DNA from: Candidatus Woesearchaeota archaeon
GTDB taxonomy: Archaea > Nanobdellota > Nanobdellia > CSSed11-243R1
Assembly (NCBI GenBank): GCA_007133845.1
Contig: SLLY01000033.1
Span: 1 to 8,202, forward strand
Length of the DNA stretch: 8,202 nucleotides
Direction of reading: 5' to 3'
Part shown: positions 1 through 5,777 of the stretch, in pieces
Layout of the letters: every line of letters begins with the position of its first letter
Numbering within the stretch: position 1 is the stretch's first letter
The notes under the pieces: generated by a model
The model's input: the letters and a program-made list of their open reading frames with translations, nothing else
Databases searched by the model: none
What the model was told of the DNA's origin: nothing
Made by a program: the position numbers and the translations under genes

Positions 1-471
1 AACATTAGTTTCTAATACACCACCATATTTTGGACTCATATGATATATCTTTACTGCTTTTCCAAGCCCTTCACAAAGAATATGTTTTATATTTGTATCA
101 TGCAAAAAAGGATCGAGTTTTCCAAAACCTACATATTCCTTGAATAAGTGATATTTTAATTTAATTTTTTCATATTTTGAAAGTTCATTGGATTCAGAAC
201 GTATTTTTGATGAAATTAATTTTGAAAACACATTGAAATTCATATCTTTCAATTTTTCTTTTTTGTCAACCCTTTTTATTTTTTCTAAAATTCTATAAAA
301 TATTTCTCTTTCTTTTTTATCTAATTCTGCTTCTTTTAAATAATAATAAAATTTATTAGAATCTGTAAGTATTTTTGCTTCAGCTATTTTATATTTAACA
401 CCATCTACATCAAAAACGACAAGAGGATAAGATTCTATTTCTCTAAATTCTTTTTTATTACGTTCTTCCAT
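1..471 (-). CDS. Type IV filament / type II secretion system ATPase (GspE/ArlI/TadA superfamily), N-terminal part, cut by window edge
   Basis: The reading frame opens with ATG at 471 and stays open for 157 codons to base 1, so the C-terminal part is missing. Residues about 107-157 carry the family's N-terminal domain signature: KEYVGFGKLDPFLHDTNIKH, then ILCEGLGKAVKIYH, then KYGGVLETNV. This matches the archaeal pattern 'GYGKIDPLM.D..IEDI.CDG.G.PV.VYHRKYG...TNI' found ahead of the Walker A ATPase domain. Residues 1-106 are lysine and glutamate rich, typical of the variable start of these proteins. Family members are hexameric cytoplasmic ATPases that power assembly of pili, archaella or secretion pseudopili. 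The Walker boxes lie beyond the edge and cannot be checked. It is the third gene of an operon, 10 bases after a prepilin-like peptide gene. Whether it is an archaellum motor (ArlI) or a pilus ATPase cannot be decided here. Confidence 0.85.
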   Translation of the reverse strand, partial: MEERNKKEFREIESYPLVVFDVDGVKYKIAEAKILTDSNKFYYYLKEAELDKKEREIFYRILEKIKRVDKKEKLKDMNFNVFSKLISSKIRSESNELSKYEKIKLKYHLFKEYVGFGKLDPFLHDTNIKHILCEGLGKAVKIYHMSPKYGGVLETNV

Positions 472-481
472 GATATCCCAA

Positions 482-580
482 TTATATTACGTTAATCCAC
501 ATAAAAGCCACTAAAGATATTATAATTATAATCGAAATTAATATTAAAATAGCCACATGAGGTGTAATGCCTTTATTCAT
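482..580 (-). CDS. 32-residue prepilin-like single-TM peptide
   Basis: This small ORF (MNKGITPHVAILILISIIII, then ISLVAFMWINVI) starts at ATG 580 and ends at TAA 484-482. The start overlaps the stop of the upstream gene by one base (TGATG), and a GGTGG motif lies just upstream, which suggests coupled translation. The next gene starts 10 bases after its stop. The sequence begins with a charged K-G pair followed by ITP and one long hydrophobic helix. That is the layout of an archaeal class III signal peptide (compare KG-(V/I)SPVVA in archaeal pilins), where a prepilin peptidase would cut after Gly4. There is no head domain after the helix. It could be a minimal pseudopilin, an assembly accessory peptide or just a small membrane protein. 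Operon position beside a filament ATPase favours the first two. Pilin identity is inference. Confidence 0.68.
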   Translation of the reverse strand: MNKGITPHVAILILISIIIIISLVAFMWINVI

Positions 581-1089
581 CAAATTCCACCTGTTTTTTT
601 AAGAGCTTTTTCAATTCTTTTACGTGTCTCATCTTTTTTAAATTGCTTTTCTAGTGAGCGAAGTGTATCCATCAACTCTTTCTTTTCTTTTGCTAACATA
701 AGAAGTTGTTCTTTAATCTCAGAAGGATCAACATCTTTAGAAACATTTAATTCTGGAGATTCCACCATTCTTTTATTTTCAACCTCCTCTTCTTTGGGAG
801 AAATATCTTCAAAAATCAAATCATTTTCTTTATCAGGAAGGGTTTCAGTAGAACTGACAATTGTTTTTATGTTATTTGCCATTTCTGTGAAATGAACCAT
901 CAATTCAGCTATGTTTTCTTGAAGTTCTATATTTGTTTTTGTTGTCTCATCAATTTTTTTAGATAATCCATCAATTTTTTTTTCTAATTTTTCTATTTCT
1001 TTGCTTTCAGATTTAATTTCTTTTTCAAAACTCTTAAGCATAGAAGCAGATAATTTATTATCCTTGCCCACTTTTTTCCTTTTTACCAT
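580..1089 (-). CDS. Two-segment coiled-coil protein, possible filament accessory protein (ArlC/FlaC-like)
   Basis: The protein has 169 residues, starting at ATG 1089 with an excellent ribosome binding site (GGTGAGGG, 2 bases upstream). Residues about 15-78 form a charged heptad-like helix (EKEIKSESKEIEKLEKKIDG) ending in ELMVHFTEMANNI. An acidic, proline-containing linker covers about 80-120. A second predicted helix spans about 122-165 and ends in a basic tail. There is no signal peptide, membrane segment or cysteine. The ELMVHFTEMANNI stretch resembles the end of the archaellum accessory C domain (pattern ELL.LYE.VSNQ), but the similarity is short. Its stop overlaps the start of the prepilin-like gene, and a filament ATPase gene follows, so I infer a cytoplasmic scaffold or adaptor for that ATPase. 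On sequence alone it should be called a coiled-coil protein of unknown function. Confidence 0.8.
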   Translation of the reverse strand: MVKRKKVGKDNKLSASMLKSFEKEIKSESKEIEKLEKKIDGLSKKIDETTKTNIELQENIAELMVHFTEMANNIKTIVSSTETLPDKENDLIFEDISPKEEEVENKRMVESPELNVSKDVDPSEIKEQLLMLAKEKKELMDTLRSLEKQFKKDETRKRIEKALKKTGGI

Positions 1090-1090
1090 A

Positions 1091-1126
1091 CCCTCACCTA
1101 ATTAATTAAAAAAATACGTATATAAA
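1091..1126 (-). promoter_or_regulatory. Promoter and ribosome binding site of the coiled-coil/prepilin/ATPase operon
   Basis: Read on the minus strand, a TATA box TTTATATA lies at 1126-1119, followed by a T-rich spacer and the ribosome binding site GGTGAGGG at 1098-1091, two bases before the ATG at 1089. A transcript starting about 25 bases after the TATA centre would begin close to the ribosome binding site, giving a very short leader. The TATA box sits just after the T-tract terminator of the thermosome gene, so this operon probably starts independently. Confidence 0.6.
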
Positions 1127-1140
1127 AAATTATCGAAGAA

Positions 1141-1175
1141 GAAAAAAAATGAAAAATGGGAGTTACATTCCCATT
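1141..1175 (-). terminator. Hairpin plus T-tract terminator of the thermosome gene, stop codon in the loop
   Basis: The minus strand shows a perfect 7-bp stem AATGGGA / TCCCATT (1175-1169 and 1161-1155) with a 7-base loop, followed by TTTCATTTTTTTTC running to 1141. The TAA stop codon of the thermosome gene (1165-1163) lies in the loop. The 3-base G/C core makes this stronger than chance AT pairing. Archaea terminate mainly at T-tracts, so the hairpin may instead protect the transcript 3' end. Confidence 0.7.
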
Positions 1176-2809
1176 CCTGGCAAACCACCTGGCATACCAC
1201 CCGGCATTCTTCCTGCTTTTTCTTTATTCAATTCTCCAGCTGCTATTATATCATCTATTCTTAATATCATTATTGCAACTTCACTCGCAGAATTTATTGC
1301 CTGTGTTTTAACTTTTAATGGTTCTATAACATCTTTTTCCATCATATCTACTATGTTTCCCGTATCTACATTTACTCCCGCCCACAATTTTCCTTCTTCA
1401 TGAGCAGCTTTAATGTTAACGAGAATATCTATTGGGTCGTGTCCCGCATTTTCTGCAAGTGTTCTTGGTATTGTTTCCAATGCGTCTGCAAATGCTTGTG
1501 CGGCAAGTTGTTCTCTACCTCCTAATGTAGATGCAAATTTTCTTACTTCTCTTGAAACTTCTATTTCTGGAGCTCCTCCTCCAGCTACTATTTTATTGTT
1601 TTCCAAAACTGCAGCCACATCTCCGATAGAGTCTTCTATCGCTCTTTTGACTTCATCAACAACATGTTCGGTTCCACCACGTATTAATATTGTAACAGCT
1701 TTTGGATTTTTACATTCATTAACAAAAGTCATAGATTCTCCTGCTATTCTCTTTTCTTCTACAAGTCCCGCATATCCCAAATCTTCTTCTGTTAAATCCC
1801 TTACATTCGAGACAACTTTTGCACCTGTTGCTCGTGCCAGTTTCTTTATGTCAGAATTTTTTACTCTTCTACATGCAAAAACACCCTCTTTTGCTAAAAG
1901 ATGTTGTGCGACATCATCAATACCTTTTTGACAAAACACAACGTTAGTTCCGGTAGTTTTTATTTTTTCAATCATTTCTCTGATTTGTTTTTCTTCATCT
2001 TCTACAAATGCTTTTAGTTGTTCTGGTGTGTTTATTCTTATTTGCGTGTCTGAGTCTGCTTCTTTAACTTCTAATGCAGATTCTAATACAAGTATTTTTG
2101 CTTCTTTAATCCTTTGAGGCATTTCAGAATGAACACGTTCTTTATCAATTGTTATTCCTTGAACAAGTTCTGTATCTGCTACTCCGCCTCCAGTCTTTTT
2201 TTCTAACTTTATATTTTCTAAATCAACAACTATTTTTCCATTTGTTTCTTCAGCAACTTCTTTTACCGCATCTACTATTAAAGAATTCAATTTTTCTCTT
2301 ATAGCGATAGAACCTTTCCCAGTCATTGCAGTTTCTACTATTTTACGAAGCATATCTTTGTCATTCACGTCTATCTTAACTGCTATATTCTCAAGCACTT
2401 CTCCCGCTTTTTCTGAAGCAAGTTTAAATCCGTGCGCTATAATCGTTGGATGTACATCCTGTTCAAGTAAGTCTTCTGCTTTTTTTAGGAGCTCTCCTGC
2501 AATAACAACTGCAGTTGTTGTTCCGTCTCCCACTTCTTCTTCCTGCGTCTCTGCAATCTCTACCATCATTTTTGCAGCAGGATTTTCTATCTCCATTTCT
2601 TTTAGAATTGTTACACCATCGTTAGTTATGACAACATCTCCTACTGTGTCCACAAGCATTTTATCCATTCCTTTTGGACCTAATGTTGTCCTTATTGTTT
2701 CAGCTACAATTTTTGCAGCCATTATGTTTTGACGATGTGCTTCTTTACCAATTTGTCTTTGATATCCTTCAGGCAATATAAAAATCGGTTGTTGTCCGCT
2801 TTCTGCCAT
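1163..2809 (-). CDS. thsA: Thermosome subunit (group II chaperonin)
   Basis: ATP-driven cytosolic protein-folding chamber subunit, the archaeal relative of eukaryotic CCT. The 548-residue length is normal for the family, so the gene is complete. Equatorial nucleotide-binding motifs are intact: [10 protein letters not shown] (42-51), NDGVTI (63-68) and GDGTTT (94-99). The C-terminal equatorial motif [10 protein letters not shown] is present, preceded by an E-D pair in the position of the catalytic aspartate. The tail ends in repeated Gly-Gly-Met/Pro units ([12 protein letters not shown]) that line the cavity floor in other thermosomes. The ATG at 2809 has the ribosome binding site GGAGGG at correct spacing. 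It lies 52 bases after flpA on the same strand with its own promoter-like sequence. Only one subunit gene is visible, so homo- versus hetero-oligomer cannot be judged, and the alpha/beta label is arbitrary. Confidence 0.98.
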   Translation of the reverse strand: MAESGQQPIFILPEGYQRQIGKEAHRQNIMAAKIVAETIRTTLGPKGMDKMLVDTVGDVVITNDGVTILKEMEIENPAAKMMVEIAETQEEEVGDGTTTAVVIAGELLKKAEDLLEQDVHPTIIAHGFKLASEKAGEVLENIAVKIDVNDKDMLRKIVETAMTGKGSIAIREKLNSLIVDAVKEVAEETNGKIVVDLENIKLEKKTGGGVADTELVQGITIDKERVHSEMPQRIKEAKILVLESALEVKEADSDTQIRINTPEQLKAFVEDEEKQIREMIEKIKTTGTNVVFCQKGIDDVAQHLLAKEGVFACRRVKNSDIKKLARATGAKVVSNVRDLTEEDLGYAGLVEEKRIAGESMTFVNECKNPKAVTILIRGGTEHVVDEVKRAIEDSIGDVAAVLENNKIVAGGGAPEIEVSREVRKFASTLGGREQLAAQAFADALETIPRTLAENAGHDPIDILVNIKAAHEEGKLWAGVNVDTGNIVDMMEKDVIEPLKVKTQAINSASEVAIMILRIDDIIAAGELNKEKAGRMPGGMPGGLPGMGM

Positions 2810-2814
2810 TTTAA

Positions 2815-2866
2815 TCCCTCCTTATTTTCTTAGAACATTTATTTAACATATTGTTTAATTTTTAAA
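2815..2866 (-). promoter_or_regulatory. Thermosome promoter region with imperfect palindrome and strong ribosome binding site
   Basis: Between the flpA stop and the thermosome ATG the minus strand carries TTTAAAAATTAAA (2865-2853), usable as a TATA box. An imperfect palindrome ATTAAACAATATGTTAAAT (2859-2841) follows, with 7 of 9 possible pairs matching around its centre. The ribosome binding site GGAGGG is at 2821-2816. If the TATA call is right, the transcript start would fall near 2835-2832, and the palindrome would lie between TATA and start, where an archaeal repressor would act. The regulator is unknown. Confidence 0.45.
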
Positions 2867-3527
2867 GTTTTCGCAATAGAAACAAAATATGGTCCTTTTC
2901 AAAAGGTTCGAGTCGCTTTTTATCTATTATTTCAAAATGATTTTTAAGTTTCCTTTCCGATTCTTCAAAAATTTTTTCAGGTTTTGCAGAAACATCCACG
3001 CTTCTGGATTTTATAGCGAGTAATACATGTCCACCCTCTTTCAAAAGATATTTATTTCTAATCAAAATATCAACCTGATTTTTTACAGCAACATCTTGAA
3101 GAATTACGTCAACTTGCCCTATGAACTCGTATTCTTTTGGAATCTTAGCATCCGAAAAGACAGGCACCATATTTTTCTTTTTTTCTGAAACAAAAGTTAA
3201 ATCGCGCATTACTCTAGGTGATATTTCTACACAGAAAACTTTTCCTTTTTTAGCTATGTCTGCTATGTAAGAAGCACTTTGCCCCGAAGCAGCTCCCAAG
3301 TATAGAATTTTTGAATCATCTTTTATGGGGAAATTCTTAATTTTTTTCATTATTCCCGCAGCCCATTTTGATTTATAAGGGTCCCAAATTCTATACTCAA
3401 TCCCTTCTTTTTGGATTAATTTTTCGTTGAAGGGCGCAAAACCAGGAATCAAATTAATTGTAGCCAATTTCTTTTTTTTATTTTCTAATAAGAATACTCC
3501 TTTAAATTTAGATTCATTAATTTTCAT
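2862..3527 (-). CDS. flpA: Fibrillarin-like rRNA/tRNA 2'-O-methyltransferase
   Basis: This is the catalytic subunit of the C/D-box small RNP. With Nop5, L7Ae and guide RNAs it transfers methyl from S-adenosylmethionine to ribose 2'-OH in rRNA and tRNA. Starting at ATG 3527 gives 221 residues, normal for archaeal fibrillarin. Visible signatures are YRIWDPYKSKWAAGI (45-59), the SAM-binding LYLGAASG (75-82), E101 in CVEISPRV, SDA (125-127), ILQDVA (142-147), AIKSRSVDV (171-179) and EPFEKDHI near the C-terminus. A TTG six bases further upstream (3533) is an alternative start, and the GGGGA at 3543-3539 fits that one slightly better. Either start overlaps the end of the Nudix gene by 11 to 17 bases. 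Its partner Nop5 is in the same operon, two genes upstream. Confidence 0.97.
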   Translation of the reverse strand: MKINESKFKGVFLLENKKKKLATINLIPGFAPFNEKLIQKEGIEYRIWDPYKSKWAAGIMKKIKNFPIKDDSKILYLGAASGQSASYIADIAKKGKVFCVEISPRVMRDLTFVSEKKKNMVPVFSDAKIPKEYEFIGQVDVILQDVAVKNQVDILIRNKYLLKEGGHVLLAIKSRSVDVSAKPEKIFEESERKLKNHFEIIDKKRLEPFEKDHILFLLRKL

Positions 3528-3933
3528 TTTCAAAATAATCCCCTATTTTTTTAAGTATGTTTATATCTATTTCACCCGCGAGTTTAAGTTGCATTGCTTC
3601 CCCCACTGAAAAAAATTCCATACCTTTTCCTTCCATTTGATTAAATTCTTTTATTTTATTTTCAATTGGAGAAACATAAATATGTGCTATCACATAAAGT
3701 AAATCTTTTATTTTACCTTCTGTTTTTCCAATATATTTATATTTTTTAAGATTAAAATCCAACTCTTCTTTAGTTTCTCTTAAAACCGCTTGTTCTGGAG
3801 TTTCACCTTTTTCTATTTCTCCACCAAAAAAACCCCAGTCTTCACCCCATTTTATCATGTTTTTTCTATTTTGCATTAAAATTCTTTTATTTTCATCATA
3901 AAAAATAATTAATGAAACTTTTCTAGTTCTCAT
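3517..3933 (-). CDS. Nudix hydrolase
   Basis: Small Nudix-fold enzyme expected to hydrolyse a nucleoside diphosphate linked to another group, using Mg2+. From ATG 3933 it has 138 residues. The Nudix box is clear: G-EIEKG-E-TPEQAVL-RE-TK-EE-LDF (GX5EX7REUXEEXGU), with all metal-binding glutamates present. The usual glycine near its end is replaced by aspartate. The preceding strand WGEDWGFFGGEIEKGE is typical of MutT/Ap4A-like members. I chose ATG 3933 because it forms a 4-base ATGA overlap with the upstream stop and has AAGG a suitable distance upstream. An ATG three codons earlier (3942) is also in frame. The substrate cannot be read from the sequence. Sitting beside a deoxyribosyltransferase-like gene suggests a nucleotide, possibly a damaged or modified one. 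Confidence 0.92.
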   Translation of the reverse strand: MRTRKVSLIIFYDENKRILMQNRKNMIKWGEDWGFFGGEIEKGETPEQAVLRETKEELDFNLKKYKYIGKTEGKIKDLLYVIAHIYVSPIENKIKEFNQMEGKGMEFFSVGEAMQLKLAGEIDINILKKIGDYFENEN

Positions 3934-4373
3934 TTTAAACATCCTTCAATTTTAGTTAAATCACCATTTAGCACGATTGGATTCATCACTTCTATTTCAT
4001 GCTTATAATTTACTTCAGGTATAGGATTTAAAAGAAATATTTTTTTGTTTAGGACATAAGCGAAACCAATCTCTAAAAAAGTATTTCCACCTATATAATT
4101 TTTAATGTCTTTTTTGTCAAAATTAGCTATGAGAACTGCATCCGAATTTTTTATTTTATTATAATAATATCTTATAACATCGTTTTTTGTTGCTCTCTTT
4201 ACAATACTTCCGTTCTCTTTTTGATTTTTTATATTTTCTAAGCTTATTTTATTATTTAAAATTTCTTCGGAAGTTTTTGGTATAATAACTTCAAAATTCA
4301 TTTTTTTTAAATCATCGGAAATTTTTCCCATTTCATATGAAAAATCCAAACTTCCACAAATTGTTATTCTCAT
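3930..4373 (-). CDS. Nucleoside 2-deoxyribosyltransferase-like protein
   Basis: The protein has 147 residues. Its overall layout matches the nucleoside 2-deoxyribosyltransferase superfamily: an N-terminal strand and turn MRITICGSLDF (ICGS at 5-8), a helix, then NSDAVLIANFD (76-86) and YIGGNTFLEIGFAYVLNKKI (93-112). In that family the E-x-G-x-A stretch carries the catalytic glutamate, here E101. The C-terminal part has MNPIVLNGDL. Family members swap or remove bases on (deoxy)ribose, and many archaeal relatives have no proven activity, so the exact reaction is unknown. The start ATG overlaps the nop5 stop by 4 bases and its own stop overlaps the Nudix start by 4 bases, so it is tightly embedded in the nop5-flpA operon. 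The family call is from motif recognition only. Confidence 0.72.
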   Translation of the reverse strand: MRITICGSLDFSYEMGKISDDLKKMNFEVIIPKTSEEILNNKISLENIKNQKENGSIVKRATKNDVIRYYYNKIKNSDAVLIANFDKKDIKNYIGGNTFLEIGFAYVLNKKIFLLNPIPEVNYKHEIEVMNPIVLNGDLTKIEGCLK

Positions 4374-5329
4374 TTAAATTCACCTATACGTTTATTCAAA
4401 TCTTCTAACATTTCTTCCCATCTTTCCTTTTTACCATTTGAGTAAAAATCTACTTTTGCTGCAAGTGCAATTTTAGAAGATAAAACTCTTGCAAGTTTTC
4501 CACGATTCTCCCGTTTTATCTTAGGCATCAATTCATGCGATAAAATTATTCCATGTTTAGGTGGTTTTGCGCCCTTTCTTATATGTCTAAAGAGAGCTTT
4601 TTCAGCACCTAAAACTTGTATAGTGGATGAGGGCATTTTTGCAAGTTTTTCCAATCCACCTGCGGCAGCTATTATCTTTGCGCCAAGATTATGTCCAGCA
4701 ATCTTTGAAATATTAGGCGCTATTTTTTCCATTTCTTCTTTTATATAATTCGAAATTTTACTTCTTATTGAAATTAAATTTTTAATTTCCTCTCCAGTTT
4801 TTTTGATGATATCTAAATCAGATTCTTCTATGTCGAATCCCATACTTTGTCCTTCTCTCTCTTCTCCCACAATTTTTGTAAAATCTTCCACATGTTCTAT
4901 TTCTTTAACCTTTTCCGGCCAATACAAACCATACCATTCACTTAGTCTTTCGTAAAACATATTTATCATTTTACTCAATTCTTCATACATGTTAGCAGCC
5001 TGTATTATCAGTCTATCCTTTGAATAAACATTTTTTATTTTTTGTTTTGCAAAATCAACCATGAATTCTTGAAAATCAAATTTTATATTTTGTTTTTTGG
5101 AGAATTCTTCTGCTTCTGAACCGAATATATGTTCAAATTCATATTTGGCCTTACCTACTTTTCCCTTGAATTCTTTAAGTAAATCTGCCTTTTTTAAATA
5201 ATTTTTTACTCTATCTTGCTTTTTCCAAATAGATTTTTTTATAAGTTTATTTTTATGAAAAGCAAAAAAACCGAAAGGAGTTATCTTTACTGTTACTTCT
5301 TTAAATCTCTTTTTTTTATTAAATTTCAT
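4370..5329 (-). CDS. nop5: Nop5 (Nop56/58-like) C/D-box RNP scaffold protein
   Basis: Core scaffold of the archaeal C/D-box methylation complex. It links fibrillarin, the guide RNA and L7Ae through a coiled-coil dimer. From ATG 5329 it has 319 residues. The N-terminal fibrillarin-binding domain covers about 1-85. The NOSIC/coiled-coil part follows (KDRLIIQAANMYEELSKMIN at 104-123, then ERLSEWYGLYWPE). The RNA-binding Nop domain contains GAEKALFRHIRKGAKPPKH (241-259) and RGKLARVLSSKIALAAKVD (276-294). The lysine-rich C-terminal tail is short. An in-frame TTG at 5344 would add five residues but lies inside an inverted repeat with a badly spaced ribosome binding site, so ATG is preferred. Translation may be leaderless. 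It is the first gene of the operon that also holds flpA. Confidence 0.96.
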   Translation of the reverse strand: MKFNKKKRFKEVTVKITPFGFFAFHKNKLIKKSIWKKQDRVKNYLKKADLLKEFKGKVGKAKYEFEHIFGSEAEEFSKKQNIKFDFQEFMVDFAKQKIKNVYSKDRLIIQAANMYEELSKMINMFYERLSEWYGLYWPEKVKEIEHVEDFTKIVGEEREGQSMGFDIEESDLDIIKKTGEEIKNLISIRSKISNYIKEEMEKIAPNISKIAGHNLGAKIIAAAGGLEKLAKMPSSTIQVLGAEKALFRHIRKGAKPPKHGIILSHELMPKIKRENRGKLARVLSSKIALAAKVDFYSNGKKERWEEMLEDLNKRIGEFK

Positions 5330-5347
5330 GAATTGAAAAATCAATTC
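5330..5347. repeat. Perfect inverted repeat abutting the nop5 start codon
   Basis: GAATTGA-AAAA-TCAATTC has 7-bp arms and a 4-base centre, and it ends exactly at the nop5 ATG (5329). On the minus strand it lies between the likely TATA box (5363-5352) and the start codon. In a leaderless transcript it would be a DNA site covering the transcription start. If it is transcribed, it would form a hairpin between AAGG and the ATG. A candidate autoregulatory operator or translational hairpin; function is inferred. Confidence 0.55.
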
Positions 5348-5351
5348 CTTT

Positions 5352-5363
5352 TTAAATATTTAA
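5352..5363. promoter_or_regulatory. Palindromic TATA-like box for the nop5 operon, possibly bidirectional
   Basis: TTAAATATTTAA is a perfect 12-bp palindrome and reads as a TATA-like box on either strand. Its centre is about 28 bases from the nop5 ATG on the minus strand, matching a leaderless start. On the plus strand it would give a start near 5383 and a leader of about 30 bases for rpo11, which would include the ribosome binding site GGAGA at 5404-5408. Confidence 0.55.
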
Positions 5364-5378
5364 TGAAAAATTCATATC

Positions 5379-5396
5379 GAAACTTTTAAAAGTTTC
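5379..5396. repeat. 18-bp perfect palindrome in the divergent promoter region
   Basis: GAAACTTTTAAAAGTTTC is identical to its reverse complement over all 18 bases. Its TTTTAAAA core could itself be a TATA box about 27 bases before the rpo11 ATG. If the box at 5352-5363 is used instead, the palindrome covers the rpo11 transcription start. Either way it is placed where a dimeric regulator could act on rpo11. Confidence 0.55.
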
Positions 5397-5414
5397 AAAA
5401 AACGGAGAATTGAT

Positions 5415-5684
5415 ATGGATATAGATTTTATTGAAAAAGAAAGTACAAAAATAAAGTTTATTGTTACTGGAGAAAGTCATGAAGTACTTAACTTGATTAG
5501 AAAAGAATTATTCGAAGATAGTTCAGTGGATTTTGCAGGATATAAAATAGATCATCCTTTAACTAAAAAGGCTATTTTTACAGTTAGTACAAAGAGAAAA
5601 TCACCCAAGAAAGCAATTTCTGATGCGATCGATAGAATTAAGAAAAAACTTTCTGATTTTGAAACAGAAACAAAAAAGATATAA
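5415..5684 (+). CDS. rpo11: DNA-directed RNA polymerase subunit Rpo11 (RpoL)
   Basis: Small assembly subunit of archaeal RNA polymerase, relative of eukaryotic RPB11. It pairs with Rpo3 in the platform where the large subunits dock. The 89-residue length is normal. Conserved features are the N-terminal MDIDFIEKESTKIKF strand, GESHEVLNLIRKELFEDSSV (family pattern GE.HTL.N.LR.EL), the FAGYKIDHPL motif (pattern A.Y.V.HPL) and a C-terminal amphipathic helix (SPKKAISDAIDRIKKKL). The ATG has GGAGA seven bases upstream. It is divergent from nop5 across a palindrome-rich promoter region, and its coding end forms a hairpin followed by a separate terminator. Confidence 0.95.
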   Translation: MDIDFIEKESTKIKFIVTGESHEVLNLIRKELFEDSSVDFAGYKIDHPLTKKAIFTVSTKRKSPKKAISDAIDRIKKKLSDFETETKKI

Positions 5685-5692
5685 TATCTTTT
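5674..5692 (+). repeat. Hairpin with the rpo11 stop codon as its loop
   Basis: AAAAGATA-TAA-TATCTTTT has perfect 8-bp arms, and the three-base centre is exactly the rpo11 TAA stop (5682-5684). The 3' arm ends in TTTT followed by AATTG. It is AT-rich with a single G-C pair per arm side, so the RNA stem would be modest. It may be the first of two tandem termination signals after rpo11. Confidence 0.5.
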
Positions 5693-5698
5693 AATTGT

Positions 5699-5731
5699 AT
5701 CGTTATTTAATTTAAAACGATTTATTTTTTT
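5699..5731 (+). terminator. Hairpin plus T-tract terminator after rpo11
   Basis: ATCGTT (5699-5704) pairs with AACGAT (5716-5721) around an 11-base AT loop. TTATTTTTTT (5722-5731) follows at once. The site lies wholly in the gap between rpo11 and the signal peptidase gene, consistent with termination or attenuation there. The T-tract could also serve as a weak TATA box for the next gene. Confidence 0.6.
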
Positions 5732-5777
5732 AATCAATGTGAATGTATTTTCAGAATTGAAGAAATAATGTGAAATT

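Noticed and set aside
557..895. Plus-strand open frame of 112 codons opposite the coiled-coil gene
   Set aside because: It mirrors the lysine/glutamate-rich coding strand (giving Ser/Phe/Leu), has no good ribosome binding site and overlaps a well-supported operon.
1149..2732. Long plus-strand open frames (84, 172 and 124 codons) opposite the thermosome gene
   Set aside because: They are antisense to a clear, full-length thermosome, have serine/isoleucine-rich translations typical of shadow frames and show no family motif.
3427..3609. 60-codon plus-strand frame at the flpA/Nudix junction
   Set aside because: Antisense to two genuine coding ends, Phe-rich, no ribosome binding site.
5330..5760. 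GAATTGA occurring at 5330, 5407 and 5754 as a possible shared regulatory motif
   Set aside because: A 7-mer this AT-rich is expected by chance in this DNA. Only the paired inverted copy at 5330-5347 stands out.
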